NCBI GenBank assembly: GCA_916048095.2 | Contig: OU696572.1 | Coordinates: forward strand, 4,731,362-4,795,361 | Direction: 5' to 3' | Length of the DNA stretch: 64,000 nt | Source of the DNA: Sacculina carcini | Taxonomy: Eukaryota > Arthropoda > Thecostraca > Sacculinidae | Shown: positions 11,700 through 23,800 of the stretch, in pieces | Layout of the letters: every line of letters begins with the position of its first letter | Numbering within the stretch: the first letter of the stretch is position 1 | Program-made: the position numbers and the translations under genes | Notes under the pieces: generated by a model | The model's input: only the letters and a program-made list of their open reading frames with translations | What the model was told of the DNA's origin: nothing | Database searches by the model: none

Positions 11700-12960
11700 A
11701 TTCCAAGCAATTCACCTCGTCATTATATTTGGACGTCCGTAACGCCTTCTTCAGCAGAGCCGAACCATCGGCAGTCAGTCATGACGGGCTAGCGTGTCCA
11801 TACGTAGCTTTTCGAGAGTGGAGAAACACACGCTCATGAGGTGTCTGATTAGTGGCGACATTTAATATCGATCGCATACTGTGTAAAGCGTCTTGCACCA
11901 CAGTTTCCCACATTTCAATAGGGTAAGATCAAGACGCTAATGCAAGCCGTATAGTGCGCCACATAGTTCTGTTGAACCTCTCGATTTAGCCGTTTACTTG
12001 TGGACTATAGGCTGAAGAATATCTAGGGCCCACTCCGCGCTGGTGGAGGAAGTTTTGATACTCGGCTGATACGAATGCAGGCCCTCTGTCGGAATGAACA
12101 TAATCAAGCAGCCACCACATTGAGAATTGTGTAGATAAACAGTTGATCGTGGTGCTGGCCGACGTGTCATGCGTTGCAAAGGCAAAGGGAAACCGACTGT
12201 ATTCGTCTACGATGTTTAGTATATATCTGCTTATAGAATTTGAGGGCAATGACCCCTTGTAGTCAATAGCAGGTCTTTCGAAAGGTCTGGTGGCTTTTAT
12301 TAGCGTTCCAGTCGTTCTTAAGAACCGGGGTTTGATTAAAATACATGTTTTGCACTTTCTAACCATTGAACGAATGTCTTCGATAGAAAACGGGAGATTC
12401 CGTTGTCTCAAAATATGAAGCATCCTTCAAACGCCAGGATGACACAGGGCTTCGTGAATGCGAACGAGGTCGTCAATATGCGTCAAGGAAGCCGAACAAC
12501 CAGATGCCCTGGGGAGCGCACCAGCCACATAATTCTGTGTTCCGGGACGGTAAGTGATGTCATAGGAAAAACATTTCAGTTCTAGTCTCCACCGCATTAT
12601 TCTCTCGTTTTATATTTTGCCGTGATTTTTATTATCAAACATAAAGCGGACGGACTGCTGGTCGGTAATCAAACGTAACTTACGCCCGAGAAGAAAATGT
12701 CGCCACTTCTTGACGGATTCGACGATAGCACACGCTTCTCGCTCAACGACAGACTGTTTCATCTCAATCTGTGAAAGCGAAAGGGAGAAGAAGTAGGAGG
12801 AGACATTGACATTCTTGTCCGCTTGAATCTGACCAAGTGGGCGCTTCTCCAGATCGTGGGAACAATAACGTCTCCGGTGGCGGCCACACAGACCAGCAAA
12901 ACCCTGCTCCAGCAGAATAACCGTTTCGTCGATCAAGTCGTACCAGACGCCCTCCGCCCT
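11700..12960 (-). mobile_element. Ty3-type RNase H and integrase part abutting element B gag
   Basis: This fossil pol segment runs right to left: RNase H (KWRHFLLGRKLRLITDQQS near 12700), then integrase with DYKG, VDEYSRFPFAF, VHSDRGPAF and YSPQVNG, then a C-terminal part with HERVFLHSRKA near 11840. It is the type of pol expected for the element B gag but faces the other way. It is broken in several places. Confidence 0.65.
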
Positions 12961-13735
12961 ACCTCTCAGATTATGTAAATGCTGCTCTTGACTAGTTGTT
13001 TCTAGTCTAGTATATTCATTCTAACGTGTTTAAATATTTTGGTAAAAAAAACTAGCGTTATGTATTGAGCGACAAAACAATTGCAGAAATGAAACAAAAA
13101 CTGTACCACAAATGATAAGCTCACCACATCTGTCAATCAGAAATCCCAACAAAGCACATGAACAACACGCATAATCCCACACCACACAGCTCCTGTTCTA
13201 CACACTGAATGTCCGGTTACACCCCGCGCACACAAACCCTCACATTCTCTCTGTCACAATGACCTTGCTCCTCGCCTCATGACACACGCAAACAGCTCTA
13301 TCAAAGCGGCACACATTCACATACACGCACACACACACGCACGTACAAACACATATAGAGAACACTAACTACAGAAACACACGCCCCCCTGATCACAAAG
13401 TCATTAAAGTGACAAGAAAAAAAAGAATTGATCGCCATTCAAATGGGCATGATCTCAGCAATATAAATTCACACAATAGTATAAAGCCCACGCCCATCCG
13501 GTGCACTCAAACATTGGCTTCCGTGTATTGGTTAGCATCATCGCTCCGCAGTGGCGGGGCAGGTGCACGATACGATTATAGCTCATAATCCCTGAACCTG
13601 ACGGGAAGGCGAATCTGTATCTGCGGTCTTTTCCGACTACATTCCTATGGAGCGTTTAGCACCACCGGCACCTCAATATCAAATCCTCGAGGCATATTCT
13701 CCTCATGTCGAGGCTCGTTCCTCGTCAACTCACTC
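12961..13735. other. Non-coding stretch, possible LTR of element G
   Basis: No coding similarity was seen. CA-rich sequence at about 13260-13360 resembles in composition the LTRs of the A/C/D lineage and lies where the 3' LTR of fragment G would be. No second copy was found, so this is only positional. Confidence 0.35.
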
Positions 13736-13738
13736 GCT

Positions 13739-14295
13739 TCAGCCTGGCGCGGTTCCTAAATCTCCAACATGTCTGTTGAGACCGTCTACATCGACGGTGA
13801 TATCCGAAATTAATTCCGTAACGACTCCTCTCTCACTGACCTGGTCACACCTGGTGCCCAGTCGCCTAACCCAAACCCGGTCACCTACTTTGTATTTGGT
13901 ACACGTACCGCTGGTCTGCTGTCGAGGACTCACTTCGTCTGACATTCTGGCATTGTACCGGTACACAAAATCAACCGGTCGTTGACCGTTGCTGTCTGAT
14001 TCTCTTGGTGTCAAATTGTACAACATCACTGCTTCCATTACAGAGCACCGCTTCTTCGCCGAAATTGTCTTCACCGTCCGATGGTACTTCTCGACAATGC
14101 CGGTGCCTTCGGGTCAATACGCGCATATAAGTTCCACATTCCACCTCGCCATAGCTCGCACAAATTGACCTCTGTGAAATGACATGTCATTGCCAACAAT
14201 AAGCTGTACAGGCGGTGCGCGCAAGCTGAATATTTCTGTAAAAATCTCGGCGACCATTTGGCTGCTCCGACACGACACCTTCCACCCAAGAACAC
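13739..14295 (-). mobile_element. Element G: Ty3/gypsy-like integrase fragment
   Basis: This fossil integrase piece has EIFSLRAPP, ARWNVELICAY, SVMEAVMLYNLTPRE and YKVGDRVWVRRLGTRCD, closely like the integrases of elements A and C. Only the catalytic-core end and the C-terminus are present. It is broken and joined on its right to a PLE fragment near 14296. Confidence 0.72.
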
Positions 14296-14880
14296 CCAAG
14301 GGGCTACCCATCGTAATTCCGTCTACCTGCTGGAATAGTTGCCCAGCGGGACAGGTGAAAGGAGCTTCCTTGGTACAGACGGTCAATAGAGCACGCATTA
14401 CCTTTTCTGGTGTTTGTAGTGGCTCATTTCCTTCGCACCTATATACACGGTTCATTATGATGTCGATGGTGCGATCAACTGGTATGTTTGTGAAAAGGCT
14501 TTCGACATCCAAAGATGCGATCGTGCCTCCTTCATGCTTTCCATTCCTCAACAATTCCAGAAAGTCCTGTGAGCTGCTCAAGCTGTAGTCACTCTGCACA
14601 TATGGTCGTAGAATTTCGTTGAATTTTTTGGCGACACTGTAGGTTGCAGCTGGTATTTGTGAGATTATCGGTCTCAATGGATTGCCAGACTTGTGGGTTT
14701 TGACATTGCCGTACGCGTAACCGGATGAAAATTCCCCAGTCAACATAGGCAGTTTGTGTGTGCTGTCAGATTTGTTGAACTGAGCAATTAACCTGAGCAA
14801 ACCCATCTGAGCGAAACTCGACTCGCCCTTGCGACAGTCAGACGCCCGCACATCCGCCTGATGATAACACCTTGGCGTGA
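14296..14880 (-). mobile_element. Penelope-like element fragment (RT)
   Basis: This is the RT part of a PLE. Motifs are YAYGNVKTHKSGNPLRPIIS, SLDVESLFTNIPVDRTIDI and QVDGITMGSPLGV, which are typical PLE fingers and palm. The copy stops at GSPLGV, before the YxDD box and GIY-YIG endonuclease, exactly where fragment G begins. One open frame (14114-14851) runs through the junction by chance. Upstream (right) it meets a 5' module of the same kind of element in the opposite orientation. Confidence 0.8.
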
Positions 14881-15212
14881 TCCCTGGTCGCTAGCAACTA
14901 GGCGCGACTATAGTCATTGTATTTAAATATTCGCCCACATTTTGAACAATTGTGTATATTCGTTGTGTATTGTATGTCATGTGTATTGTGCTTTTATGAA
15001 TTGTCTGAAGATGGAGTCAGTAAACTCCGAAACGTTACAGAATATAGGAACGCTTTTGAAGTGTTTGAGTCATAGCGACCAGAAACGGGCAAGAGATTTA
15101 GAATCCACCAGGAAAAAGATTGCAAAATGCGAAATTGCAATTGACTTTAATCTCGTTTGTAAGCGCGAAAATCTACTGCCTGGCTACACCAATATCATAT
15201 ATATATATATTA
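14880..15212 (+). mobile_element. PLE 5' module in inverted orientation, ending in TA repeats
   Basis: This plus-strand module encodes MESVNSETLQNIGTLLK, then DLESTRKKIAKCEIAIDFN and ENLLPGYTNI, and then runs into an ATATAT tract at 15197-15212. A nearly identical copy lies in reverse at 63125-63512 and a diverged one at 49131-49330. A DFN-L-x-C-x-x-x-x-L-L-P type block is found near the N-terminus of PLE proteins. It faces away from the RT fragment at 14296-14880, so the pair forms a head-to-head arrangement. Confidence 0.65.
15004..15036 (+). ncRNA. Hammerhead-like ribozyme core (PLE)
   Basis: The core CTGAAGA is followed by a stem-loop (GGAGT, loop, ACTCC) and then GAAAC. This matches the CUGANGA, stem II, GAAA order of hammerhead ribozymes, which are known in PLE terminal repeats. 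Stems I and III were not folded. Confidence 0.5.
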
Positions 15213-15992
15213 TTTTTTTACACACAGACATGTTTATTGCCCAAAATCAGACACAGAAAGCATAAAACAAAAGCACATAACACACAAGCGCATGACACAA
15301 TTTTAACAAAATATAGACTTAAATAATTAAATAAACGACACTGAATGATTATGCAGTGACGGTCGTTATATCAATGATATATAAACACAAAACTATAGCC
15401 CAACATCACCACAAAACGGTTTCACACAACAAAATAACATTGCTAGGTCGAGCATGTGACATGTGTGCATGCGTGTTTGGGTGCTTTATTCATTTTATTT
15501 TTTAAGCAACATTTAATGTATATTTAAATTAGAAAATGCAATGCGAAACAAGGAAACCAAGGAAGAAAGAACAAGTGAACAAAGGACATTGAATATAAAT
15601 GAAAATTCAGAAGCACGGGTGACGTAAGGGCAATTGCCCTGTCTCAATCACCCATACTTCCTCATTTTTAACAAAAAAAATATATCTACTAGGACGAAAT
15701 AGAAAGGAAAGTAAAACAAAATAGACGAAAATAAGACAAACGAAAATAAAACATTAAATATGAAGAATAACTATGTGGATAATTTTAGTAATCCTCCTGT
15801 AAGACTTTTTTAGTCATGATTTTGAATTGACGAATTTTATTAGGGAGATCAGGAAGATTTTTAACTAGTGGGGATAGCACCGTGTTCCAAACTATTGGAG
15901 CTTTTACAAAGAGTGAATTCATTTCGAAATTGTGAGAAAATGTTGGCTGGGTAAAATGCCGTATATTCTTTTAGCAAACATTTAATTAAGCG
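15213..15992 (-). mobile_element. 5'-truncated LINE 3' end
   Basis: Read right to left, the sequence gives the C-terminal end of a LINE RT (FVKAPIVWNTVLSPLVKN near 15900-15850, ending KKVLQEDY), then about 550 bp of 3' UTR, and ends with AATAAACATGTC and an A-rich tail at about 15212-15235 next to TA repeats. Only the 3' end is present, as is usual for LINE copies. Confidence 0.55.
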
Positions 15993-16000
15993 GGGAAGAA

Positions 16001-16480
16001 TGTGGTGTTACATTTTATTGTGTTGTACTGAGAGTTGACCTATTGGGTCGTTGACCTTGAGTTGCGGACTACTTGGTATGCGTGCACGTGTGCGTGTGCT
16101 TGTGCCAGTAAGCTTGGGTCTACGGTAAATGGGTAAGGATTCAAGAACATTAAAAACGCTAATTTATAAAAACGCTTAAAGAACGCACAAAAACGTTTCT
16201 ATACTTGTCATTTATCTTAGGTTAGGTTAGGTTTAGCGTTCTAATGTAATGTGTTGCCTCTGCAGGAGGCGAGGGACTGGGAGAAACTCACTTCTTGAAT
16301 CCTTACACATTTAGCGTCAACCGTAAGCTTGTGCGTGTAAGCCTGTAAGTGTAGTGTGTGTTCTAGTGGAGTATTGTGAAGGTTGAGTCGTCTACAGTGG
16401 TTGCGTTTGTACCCAGTGTGTGTTTACAGTACAATATAGGCAAAGTTCTACGATTCAAGTGTATTGGTCACTTCAAAACT
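16001..16480 (+). repeat. Second copy of the element B LTR (solo or right LTR)
   Basis: It starts TGTGGTGTTACATTTTATTG like 2190 and shares GTTGACCTATTGGGTCGTTG with it. Its right end shares TGTGTTTACAGTACAATA and GTATTGGTCACTTCAA-type sequence with about 6249-6305. A MITE occupies 16117-16323. Whether this is the partner of the 2190 LTR or a solo LTR cannot be told. Confidence 0.65.
16117..16323. mobile_element. 207-bp MITE with 8-bp target duplication TAAGCTTG
   Basis: TAAGCTTG occurs at 16109-16116 and 16324-16331. The ends are inverted repeats sharing TAAATG, then GTAAGGATTCAAGAA, over about 31 bp. The LTR at 2190 shows the uninterrupted target (TTAGCTTGTGCGT near 2298), which supports an insertion. 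The interior contains three TTAGG-like units and no coding sequence. The superfamily is not assigned; an 8-bp duplication fits hAT, P or Merlin types. Confidence 0.75.
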
Positions 16481-17100
16481 GATGCTCACTTCAAAACTTC
16501 AAAATGCAACTCCAGATTGATTATTTTTGAGTAGGAAAGGACATAATATATTTATCAATGATTTCGTATTAAGTTTTTTACTCGTACGATCGATCACACC
16601 TGCTGTGTTTGATATCGTCTTACACAGGCTGGCAACATGCCCGTTTCAATTGGAATACACATCAATTGTGACACCCTAAAACCTCGTTCTTTGAACCCGC
16701 TGAACAACATTTATGTTGCGGATTTTCGTCTTGTTACGATTTCTGGGTTGCGGGAATACTTGCGTGTAAGTGTATGTCTGTCGGTGTACCTCTGTGCGCG
16801 TGTATGTTCCGTGCATGTAATTCACTTTTGACTGGTTTTTGCCTGCGGCGATGAGCTCTTGATCGCCTCAACGCTGATTGGAGGTTTGGTGGAATGACGC
16901 CACTTGTGTTTGTCATTTGAGTATGTTCATGTTTGATACCCTCAGTAAATTAGTGTTGAGTTTATGACTGAGAGAGTTAAGCGTGCAGAAATATAGACAA
17001 TTCGCGCTATTGTGTTGAATTTGGCTTGAAATAACCCACAATTTCTTACCAGTTTAAGTGTCAGTGATTAGTTTGCGTCAGAGATCTGTACTCAAAAAGC
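16481..17100. other. Intron sequence without a recognised element
   Basis: Nothing coding was recognised. The sequence is AT-rich with a short TG-rich run near 16760-16820. Confidence 0.45.
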
Positions 17101-17640
17101 ACGTTATGTGTGATCGACTTTCAGCTTATCATCTTCTATCCAATTATTCTTATTTTTCAATGTTCGGGGCAATTTAAAATGGAGAACTTGTAGATCCTTA
17201 CCCGAAACAATGAAAGTCGTGGCGTGTGCATACATAGCTAAATTCGCATAATTAGATTTTGCTGCATCATTTATATACATTGAAAGCAAAATTGGAACGA
17301 GAACGAAACCCTGCGGCATTTCACTCTAAATAACACTATACATTGTTACAAAATTAAATTTTTCAAATAGCAATATATTAAATCGATAGAATTACCCCTG
17401 AATTTTCAAACTTATATTTCAAGCAATGATATATTGTGATCTAATGAGTCGCATACCTGTTAAATATCTATAAAAACTGATGCTAGAAAGACATCATATC
17501 TAAGTCGAAATATATCTTCTTATATCTATCGAGAGGAAGTACAGGGTCGATTGTGTCGACCGATTTTTCCAAAATCCTATTTTGCAATTCGACAATACGT
17601 TGTATGTAAGTGTTTGTGTTAGTGACGGCGTTGGCTCTCC
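17101..17640 (-). mobile_element. LINE reverse transcriptase fragment
   Basis: The minus strand gives the RT palm region MPQGFVLVPILLSMYINDA and LAMYAHATTFIVSGKDLQ, where the catalytic YADD box has become YAHA. To the right, RILEKSV and TIDPVLPL-like pieces fit earlier RT blocks. It is highly decayed, truncated at both ends and next to element D. Confidence 0.6.
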
Positions 17641-20600
17641 GTTATATAAATGCTGCTGCTACTCTCAGCCATCTACACACCGGTAGATAACCAGTGAGTT
17701 TTCCGCATAGTGAAAACACCGACCGGCGAGTGAGCTTATCGGGAATCACACCGAAGTCATTATCTCGCTGCCAGTGAAGATGGTCGTGTTTTCTCTCGAC
17801 ACGAACACCGAGCACACGAGCACCACCATCCAAACGCTCAGGTGTCTTACACTCCAGACCATAAGCTCTCAAGTGATTCACAACGGCTTGGGTGCTCACA
17901 ATCGACTCATCTTTATTATTATTATTATTATTATTAATTACAGGCAAATCCAGTAGCATGGGAGGAGTGCAAGCACTATTACCACCCTAAGGTGGCCCCA
18001 TGTACCGGAAGCGCCCAAAAGATTCAAAGAGAAAGAGAGTTCGAAAATAAAAAAAGTCTAGAAAGAGAGTTGGAAAAAAAAAATAACAATAAATAATAAA
18101 CCATCATCCGATAACAATCCATTATGTCACTCCGCTCACGTTCCTCAATAAATAATAACAATCAACAATAAATATGTGATTCAGTAAATAACAGCCATCA
18201 ATAAATAAGAATATATATTAATAAATAAGTAATAAATATAAATCAAGTACAATAAATATGATTCAATAAACAACAACAGCCAACACTGAGTAAAAGTATA
18301 ATTTAATAAATAACAACAAACAATAATAAATATTAATAAATAGAAAGTAAAATATGAATAAATATAAATAAATATAAAATAATTAACAATAAGCATGAAT
18401 ATATAACAATAAATATAAATAGATATACAATTAATAAGACTCAACAGTCAATTCCGCTCTTTCAGTAGCATTTCATTTACTTTGGCCTAGAATTTCTTCA
18501 AATTGTTCTGCGAGAAAGCCTCCTCCTTCAACGTGTTCCAAGTAGACACAGTGACCGGAAGAAAGCAACGTTGGAATTGTTTTGTACGACAACGAATTGG
18601 AGCCATGCACTGGGAATGCTGTTTGGATGTAAACCGTGTGCTTCTTACTGCCACGAAATCATCAGGAATTGACTTGCTCATCGGATGATGGTCGTTGTGC
18701 TTGATCATGTACAGCATGCATACGCTGCTGACCTTTCGACGATGGCAAAGATCACCAAGAACCAAGTCACCACAGAGGAACTTGCAAGTTCTAACAACGT
18801 ATCTACCAGCACATCGTCTATGTAAGATTAAGTGGCAGAATGTATCAGTGAATTTCGTTTGAGCACAGCTTCTAGAATCGTCTGCATTATTATTGGTGCT
18901 ACATTGAGCCCAAAACCCAGACGAGTCATACAATAACGGCGACCACGAAATTTCACTGTTTGCTACTTTCACAACTCAGGTCGTACTGCTATCTGCATAT
19001 ATGTTTTTCGCAAGTCTATCAATGTAGTGCTGCAGCGGCGTCGCCGCCATTGTCTTAATTTGTATGCGCAGACGTCTGAGTTAGCAGTGAATGGCTGTAT
19101 GTGCTTATTCAGCCGTCTGTAATCAAGTACAGGTCACCTTTCTCCTTTCTCCTTAATCCTTTCTCCTCCTTTCTCCTTAATCACCTTTCTCATATTATCC
19201 TGCACAACAGCCATTAATGGAATAAGACCTTTCACAGGGTCATGTTTCCTCTCATCATGCAATTGCAGCCAGCCGCGATCAATCCAGTTCATGATCTCAC
19301 TTTCAAAATCTTCTCTAGCGCCTGCTTTGACGCCATACTGAGCTACTTTGTTATCTAGAGATATGGGAGCACAGTCATCACTCCATTTGCAAGCAGCAGT
19401 CCCCTGCCTTCTAGCAGAATCAAATTTGGCTGTAAAAGCTGTCTGGTCAACAACAATGTCTTGTATAGCCAATGCTTCTACATTTGGCCTTCTGGTGGCT
19501 GCACGACCACAACTACCGAGAACAATCTCCCCCTCGCCAGTAATAACCGCTCCTCCAAGAGACGTTATACCGTTCATTCCCAGGACAAAATTGAAGTTTA
19601 GAGGAGAGAAGCTCACCACCAATGCTTCAACAAATTTCAGTGGTTGACGCGGAACTTTCAAGCAGACAGTGGTAGAGCCAAGACATCGGTGACTAACACC
19701 ACTCATTAAAAGAATGCATACATCACATTTTTTCCAATATGCACAACACGATACACTAAGAAGACAACTCGAACAGCCATTATCAACCAAAACCGTCATT
19801 GTTGTGTCGTTCACCTCCATATCAATTGACAACACGGCATCTTTATTAGACGACGAGAGGAAGCCGACACCTACGCGTCCCCCCGTTTGCCGTTTCCCGA
19901 ATCAACATATTTTACGTTGGTTCTGCAATGACGAGCAAAGTGGATAGGTTTACCGCAGTTTAAACATATTAACTTGCGTCTTGACATAGATGTGGTCGTG
20001 TCAGAGCTCACCTGATTTTTGTTACGGACACAGGTACAGTCCGTTCTCTGTTTGTTGGTAGATACACCGTATGCAAAAACGTTAGAAACGTTGTCTACAG
20101 ATTTGATTTCTGCCGAGCGAATTCCAGCTTCAACTTGTTTCGAGCAGACGAGAAGCTGTTCTAGGCTGAGCTCTGCGCCACTGTTAGCCCTCACAGTTTG
20201 CTGTATTTCTGGTGGAAGTCCGTGCAGAAACTGACAGGCCACCCACTTCTCATCATACGGTGCCAGGTCGCTTTTTTCTGTGACACACGAGGGAATCCAG
20301 CGACTCAAGGTTACGACTGTTGCACATTCTGAATCGTTCGTAGGAAGAACACGGAGTCGTGCCAAACGACAGAAGAGCTTTCACAATACTCTTCTCATTT
20401 TGTCTTGATTCTTCTGAGAGCTGCTGGAAGACCTGAAACGCTTTCCCCTCGAGAAAAAGAGGGAATAGTTACGCCAAATCCTCAATCTTCTTCAATTTGG
20501 CAGCGTATCTGAGTTTCTCGATCCATAATGACAAATCCGTAGTTCCATCGAACGTACGAATTATTTCCGATAGCTTATCTGAATCCATGCTAATACGTGC

Positions 20601-20888
20601 GAAATAGCTTGTAGTTAACAGACACGAACGAGTCTCCCAGCAAACTGAGCTTTATTGTCACTGAGCATTGCAACTGCACACATACACACATGCAATGATA
20701 AAGGCATCCGTAAGACAATACCGCATTCATGCACACACACAAGCACATACATACACAACCGTAACACAATATCAACGTTCTGCAGGATTGATTAGTCAGC
20801 GCACACACATACAGGCAGTCACACCAATACACTCACACTCACTTGCATATACACATATATGTATATGCATTACACATACTGCTGTGTG
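17640..20888 (-). mobile_element. Element D: Ty3/gypsy-like LTR fossil
   Basis: This minus-strand relative of elements A and C has its 5' LTR at about 20612-20888, ending AACTACA with AATAAA near 20650, followed by AGCTATTTCG, the same primer-site motif as element C. Parts: gag from about 20590 to 19870 with zinc knuckle CLNCGKPIHFARHC; protease with VLVDNGCSS and FVLGMNGITSLGG near 19800-19550; RT with a YIDD catalytic box near 18830; the end of RT with RRSVFSLCGKLTGYLP near 17700. Integrase and the other LTR are not seen. Several breaks. A LINE is inserted in RT (17906-18785). Its left neighbour is a LINE fragment and its right end lies against element E. Confidence 0.72.
17906..18785 (-). 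mobile_element. 5'-truncated LINE in element D, (TAA)n tail
   Basis: The minus strand encodes the C-terminal end of a LINE RT: MIKHNDHHPMSK, RSTRFTSKQ, RTKQFQRCFLPV and STWNTLKEEAF, then MLLKERN near the stop. An AT-rich 3' UTR of AATAAAT-like units (18180-18440) follows, ending in TAA repeats at 17912-17938. The same 3' end is present at about 39530-39752. Confidence 0.7.
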
Positions 20889-23800
20889 CTATATGAAGCT
20901 GGTGAAGTACTTTAGAGCTACGCTTCTCGGGGATAATTATACGTATGGCACCTTCCCGTTGCAGGAGCACACAGTCCCGGAAAATGATGAGCGACTTACG
21001 CTGATCCAATATGGGCGAATTTCTTTTGATAAGGCAGTGGAGTGTGCTGTCCAGGAGTCGTCCTGTACGTGACGAACATCTCGCAAAAGCACTCGGTCAT
21101 TCTGAAGTGCTCTCGCTACATTGTAAATGTTGATCGGTTGCGGAACACAGTCCTAGTAGTGCTGAATGACTTGATATATATTTTCTCGATCCTCATTGTC
21201 TTTCATGTTAAATTCGGGTTGAAAGTCTAGAGAGACCATCGCGTTTCCATGAAATTTGCTTAGCTTGTATCGAATATTGATGTTGTAAGCCATCAACTTG
21301 GTGGAGTAGTGATTCAAGCGTTGCGATGTGCAGGTTGAGAGAGACATTGAAGACTTTGAGAGACTTTGAAGGGGAGAAAGTTGCAAATCACTGGTTTATG
21401 ATCAGGTAAACAGCTAAAAAAAATCCCGAAAATTAATCGATGAAACTTACTTACGCCGTAAATTATAGCGAGTGCCTCTTTATCTATTTGGAAGTTTTTC
21501 ATTTGTGAGGAGTCCAGAGTTTTGGATGCATACGTGATTTGCCGCTCGATGTCCATTGGGAAACGACTGCTCCCGGTCCAACTGGCGAAACGTCTGTGGC
21601 CAGAATCAAAGGCTGATTAGGATCATAGTGGGCCAACGAAGTGGCCTCGATGACTCACTGTTTCAGTGTTTGAAAATAACACTCACACTACTTTGACCAC
21701 TAAAATTGTGTTAAATCTTGGCGTTGGACATTCAGAGGTGCTGCAATACCAGCAAATTTCTCATGTTAATACGATAGTAGTTCATCTTGCTGAGAAATGT
21801 TTCACCCTGTGATTTGTCAATAGATCTCGGAACCGGACGAATAGCTTTCAGAATTTGATAAGACGGTAATTTGCATTGGGAGTCAGTGATGTAACCCAAG
21901 TATTCCACGGAGTCTTGGAAGAAAACACATTTATCCAATTTGCAGCGGATACCATATTTGTGGAGGCGAGTTAGTACATCAAGGTACTAACTCGCCTCCA
22001 ACGGCAAATTATCCAAATATGCCATGCAACGGGAACACCAGCTGTTACAGTGTCCATTCATTTTTGAAACACTGCTGGAGTAGAAGCTAGACCAAAAGAC
22101 AGTCAATTGTATAAATATAATTGGTGTGGTGTGTTGATGATTACCAACCTTTTGGTCTCATCGCCAAGTTCGCATTGCAGATAGGCATCCGTCGAATCGA
22201 TCTTTGAGAACCTCTATCTACTCTGAAGCTTCTAAAACAAATAATCAATTCTTGAATTGTATAATGTCCATCTTACAAGCAAACGTTGAACGCCTTGAAA
22301 TCCCACAAATACGCACCCGACCAGACGGTTTTACAACTGGCACAAGGTTAGATGGTTCCTATAGCTGATAGGTTCAATTATATCCTGTTTGATACAGCGG
22401 TCGATTTCCGATTGAACTTAGTCTGAGATTGCAAACGGCTACAGGACGTGCTTTTGCAAATATTGGACGTGCCTCTTGTTTCAGCTGTAGCGCAACCCTG
22501 AGTTTGTCGCAATGGTCAAAGTCGGCTTCGAAATCGTTCGAGTGCTGCCTGACAACTCCAGTCACTGTTTGTATTTCTACAGTGAACGTCACATTGGCAT
22601 GCGCTTTCGGAAATAGTATGTCTCTGAATATTTCTAAAGTTTCACGCTAATCCGTTCCAATCAAACTGCTGCCGTATTCGCATTCAGTTGCGAGCAGCGA
22701 AACGCACTGAGATTTTGCACTATTGCACGATTGCCGTACGCATATAGATTTATGTAGACATTTTGCAGAAGCGGAGAACCAATTCGAACGTATTCTTGGA
22801 GACCAACGAAAGTGCACGTAGATTCAGTGTGAAGATGAAAATTGATAGCACCATTATTCACTGTCAATGACAGCACAATGCGCGGTGACTTGCCGAAATC
22901 AACAGAAACACTTGATGTATGCGAGCAAGTGATTGTTTTGGCTCAGTGATTCTTTCACGTTGATGTGACGGTGTCTTTGATTTAGAAGCAACATTGAAAA
23001 CAGAGGCAATGTATCCTCGTTTGCGATACAAATATCAAGCTGATACTTTGTGAGGGCAGTTCGTTGTATCATGCGCTGAATAACGCTCTGGATATGATTT
23101 GAGTTTCTTATTGTTTGTCGTAGTAGACGTATTGCACTGATAATATCGTTTTGTCTGCCTCTTACGCTTGCATGATGCTGACATTAAATTGACCTCCACG
23201 GGGGCTTGTGTTTGACCAGTAATTATGCCAGCTGTCTGAGACGTGCGTACATAATTGGAGGCTTTGTCGAGCTATATAAGATATACATATAAGAGCACAT
23301 ATAAGAGCGTGGTCACTCAGCTTTTCATTCACGTCATTTATTATCGTGCGGCGTCTTGACTACTAAAATGTTTGTGATTTGTTCATCAACATAGCTAGTG
23401 TTGCAGCCGGGACGCGAGCATATGATATCGCAATCTCGTGCTTCTCCGCCCAGTTTTGCCACCCAGTTGGAATATGATTGAGACGCTTTCTTCTCACATT
23501 TCTGGAAGTCTTAGCGAGCAGCCAGCACATGTGTTGTAGCCTCGTAGTGCTGGCTGAGCGTCGTAGTCAGTCTTTTGAATTATATATTCGCTAATTGGTG
23601 CCCAGAGAAGAGGTTGGTGAGCAGTTCGCAGATATGTGTGCCGGCACATGAAAGGAATAGAGCTCTCTTTTGTGCCTCGTCGGATACATTGTAGGCAATG
23701 AGGTGCTATTTGAAGCGTTCCAAATACGTATCGCAGCGTTCTTCACTACTGATGAACACACTGAAAAATAGTGCGCTGTTGGACGCTACAGCCCCTGTTG

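Larger units (their letters stand above)
2190..12960 (+). mobile_element. Ty3/gypsy-type LTR element B, broken and heavily nested
   Basis: This is a fossil of a Ty3/gypsy-like retrotransposon. A left LTR starts at about 2190 (TGTGGTGTTACA) and resumes to about 6304 after nested insertions; the same LTR recurs at 16001-16480. Gag begins at 6323 (MEKYLRPAPLDIG) and resumes at 11354, where two zinc knuckles are visible near 11575-11685. RNase H (12610-12936) and integrase (11986-12423, with a further C-terminal part to about 11700) lie on the minus strand, opposite to gag, so the copy is rearranged. The integrase motifs DYKG, HSDRG and YSPQVNG fit Ty3/gypsy. The copy is clearly dead with many breaks (more than five). 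Insertions into it are a TIR element, element A, a LINE and, within that, a solo LTR. Confidence 0.7.
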
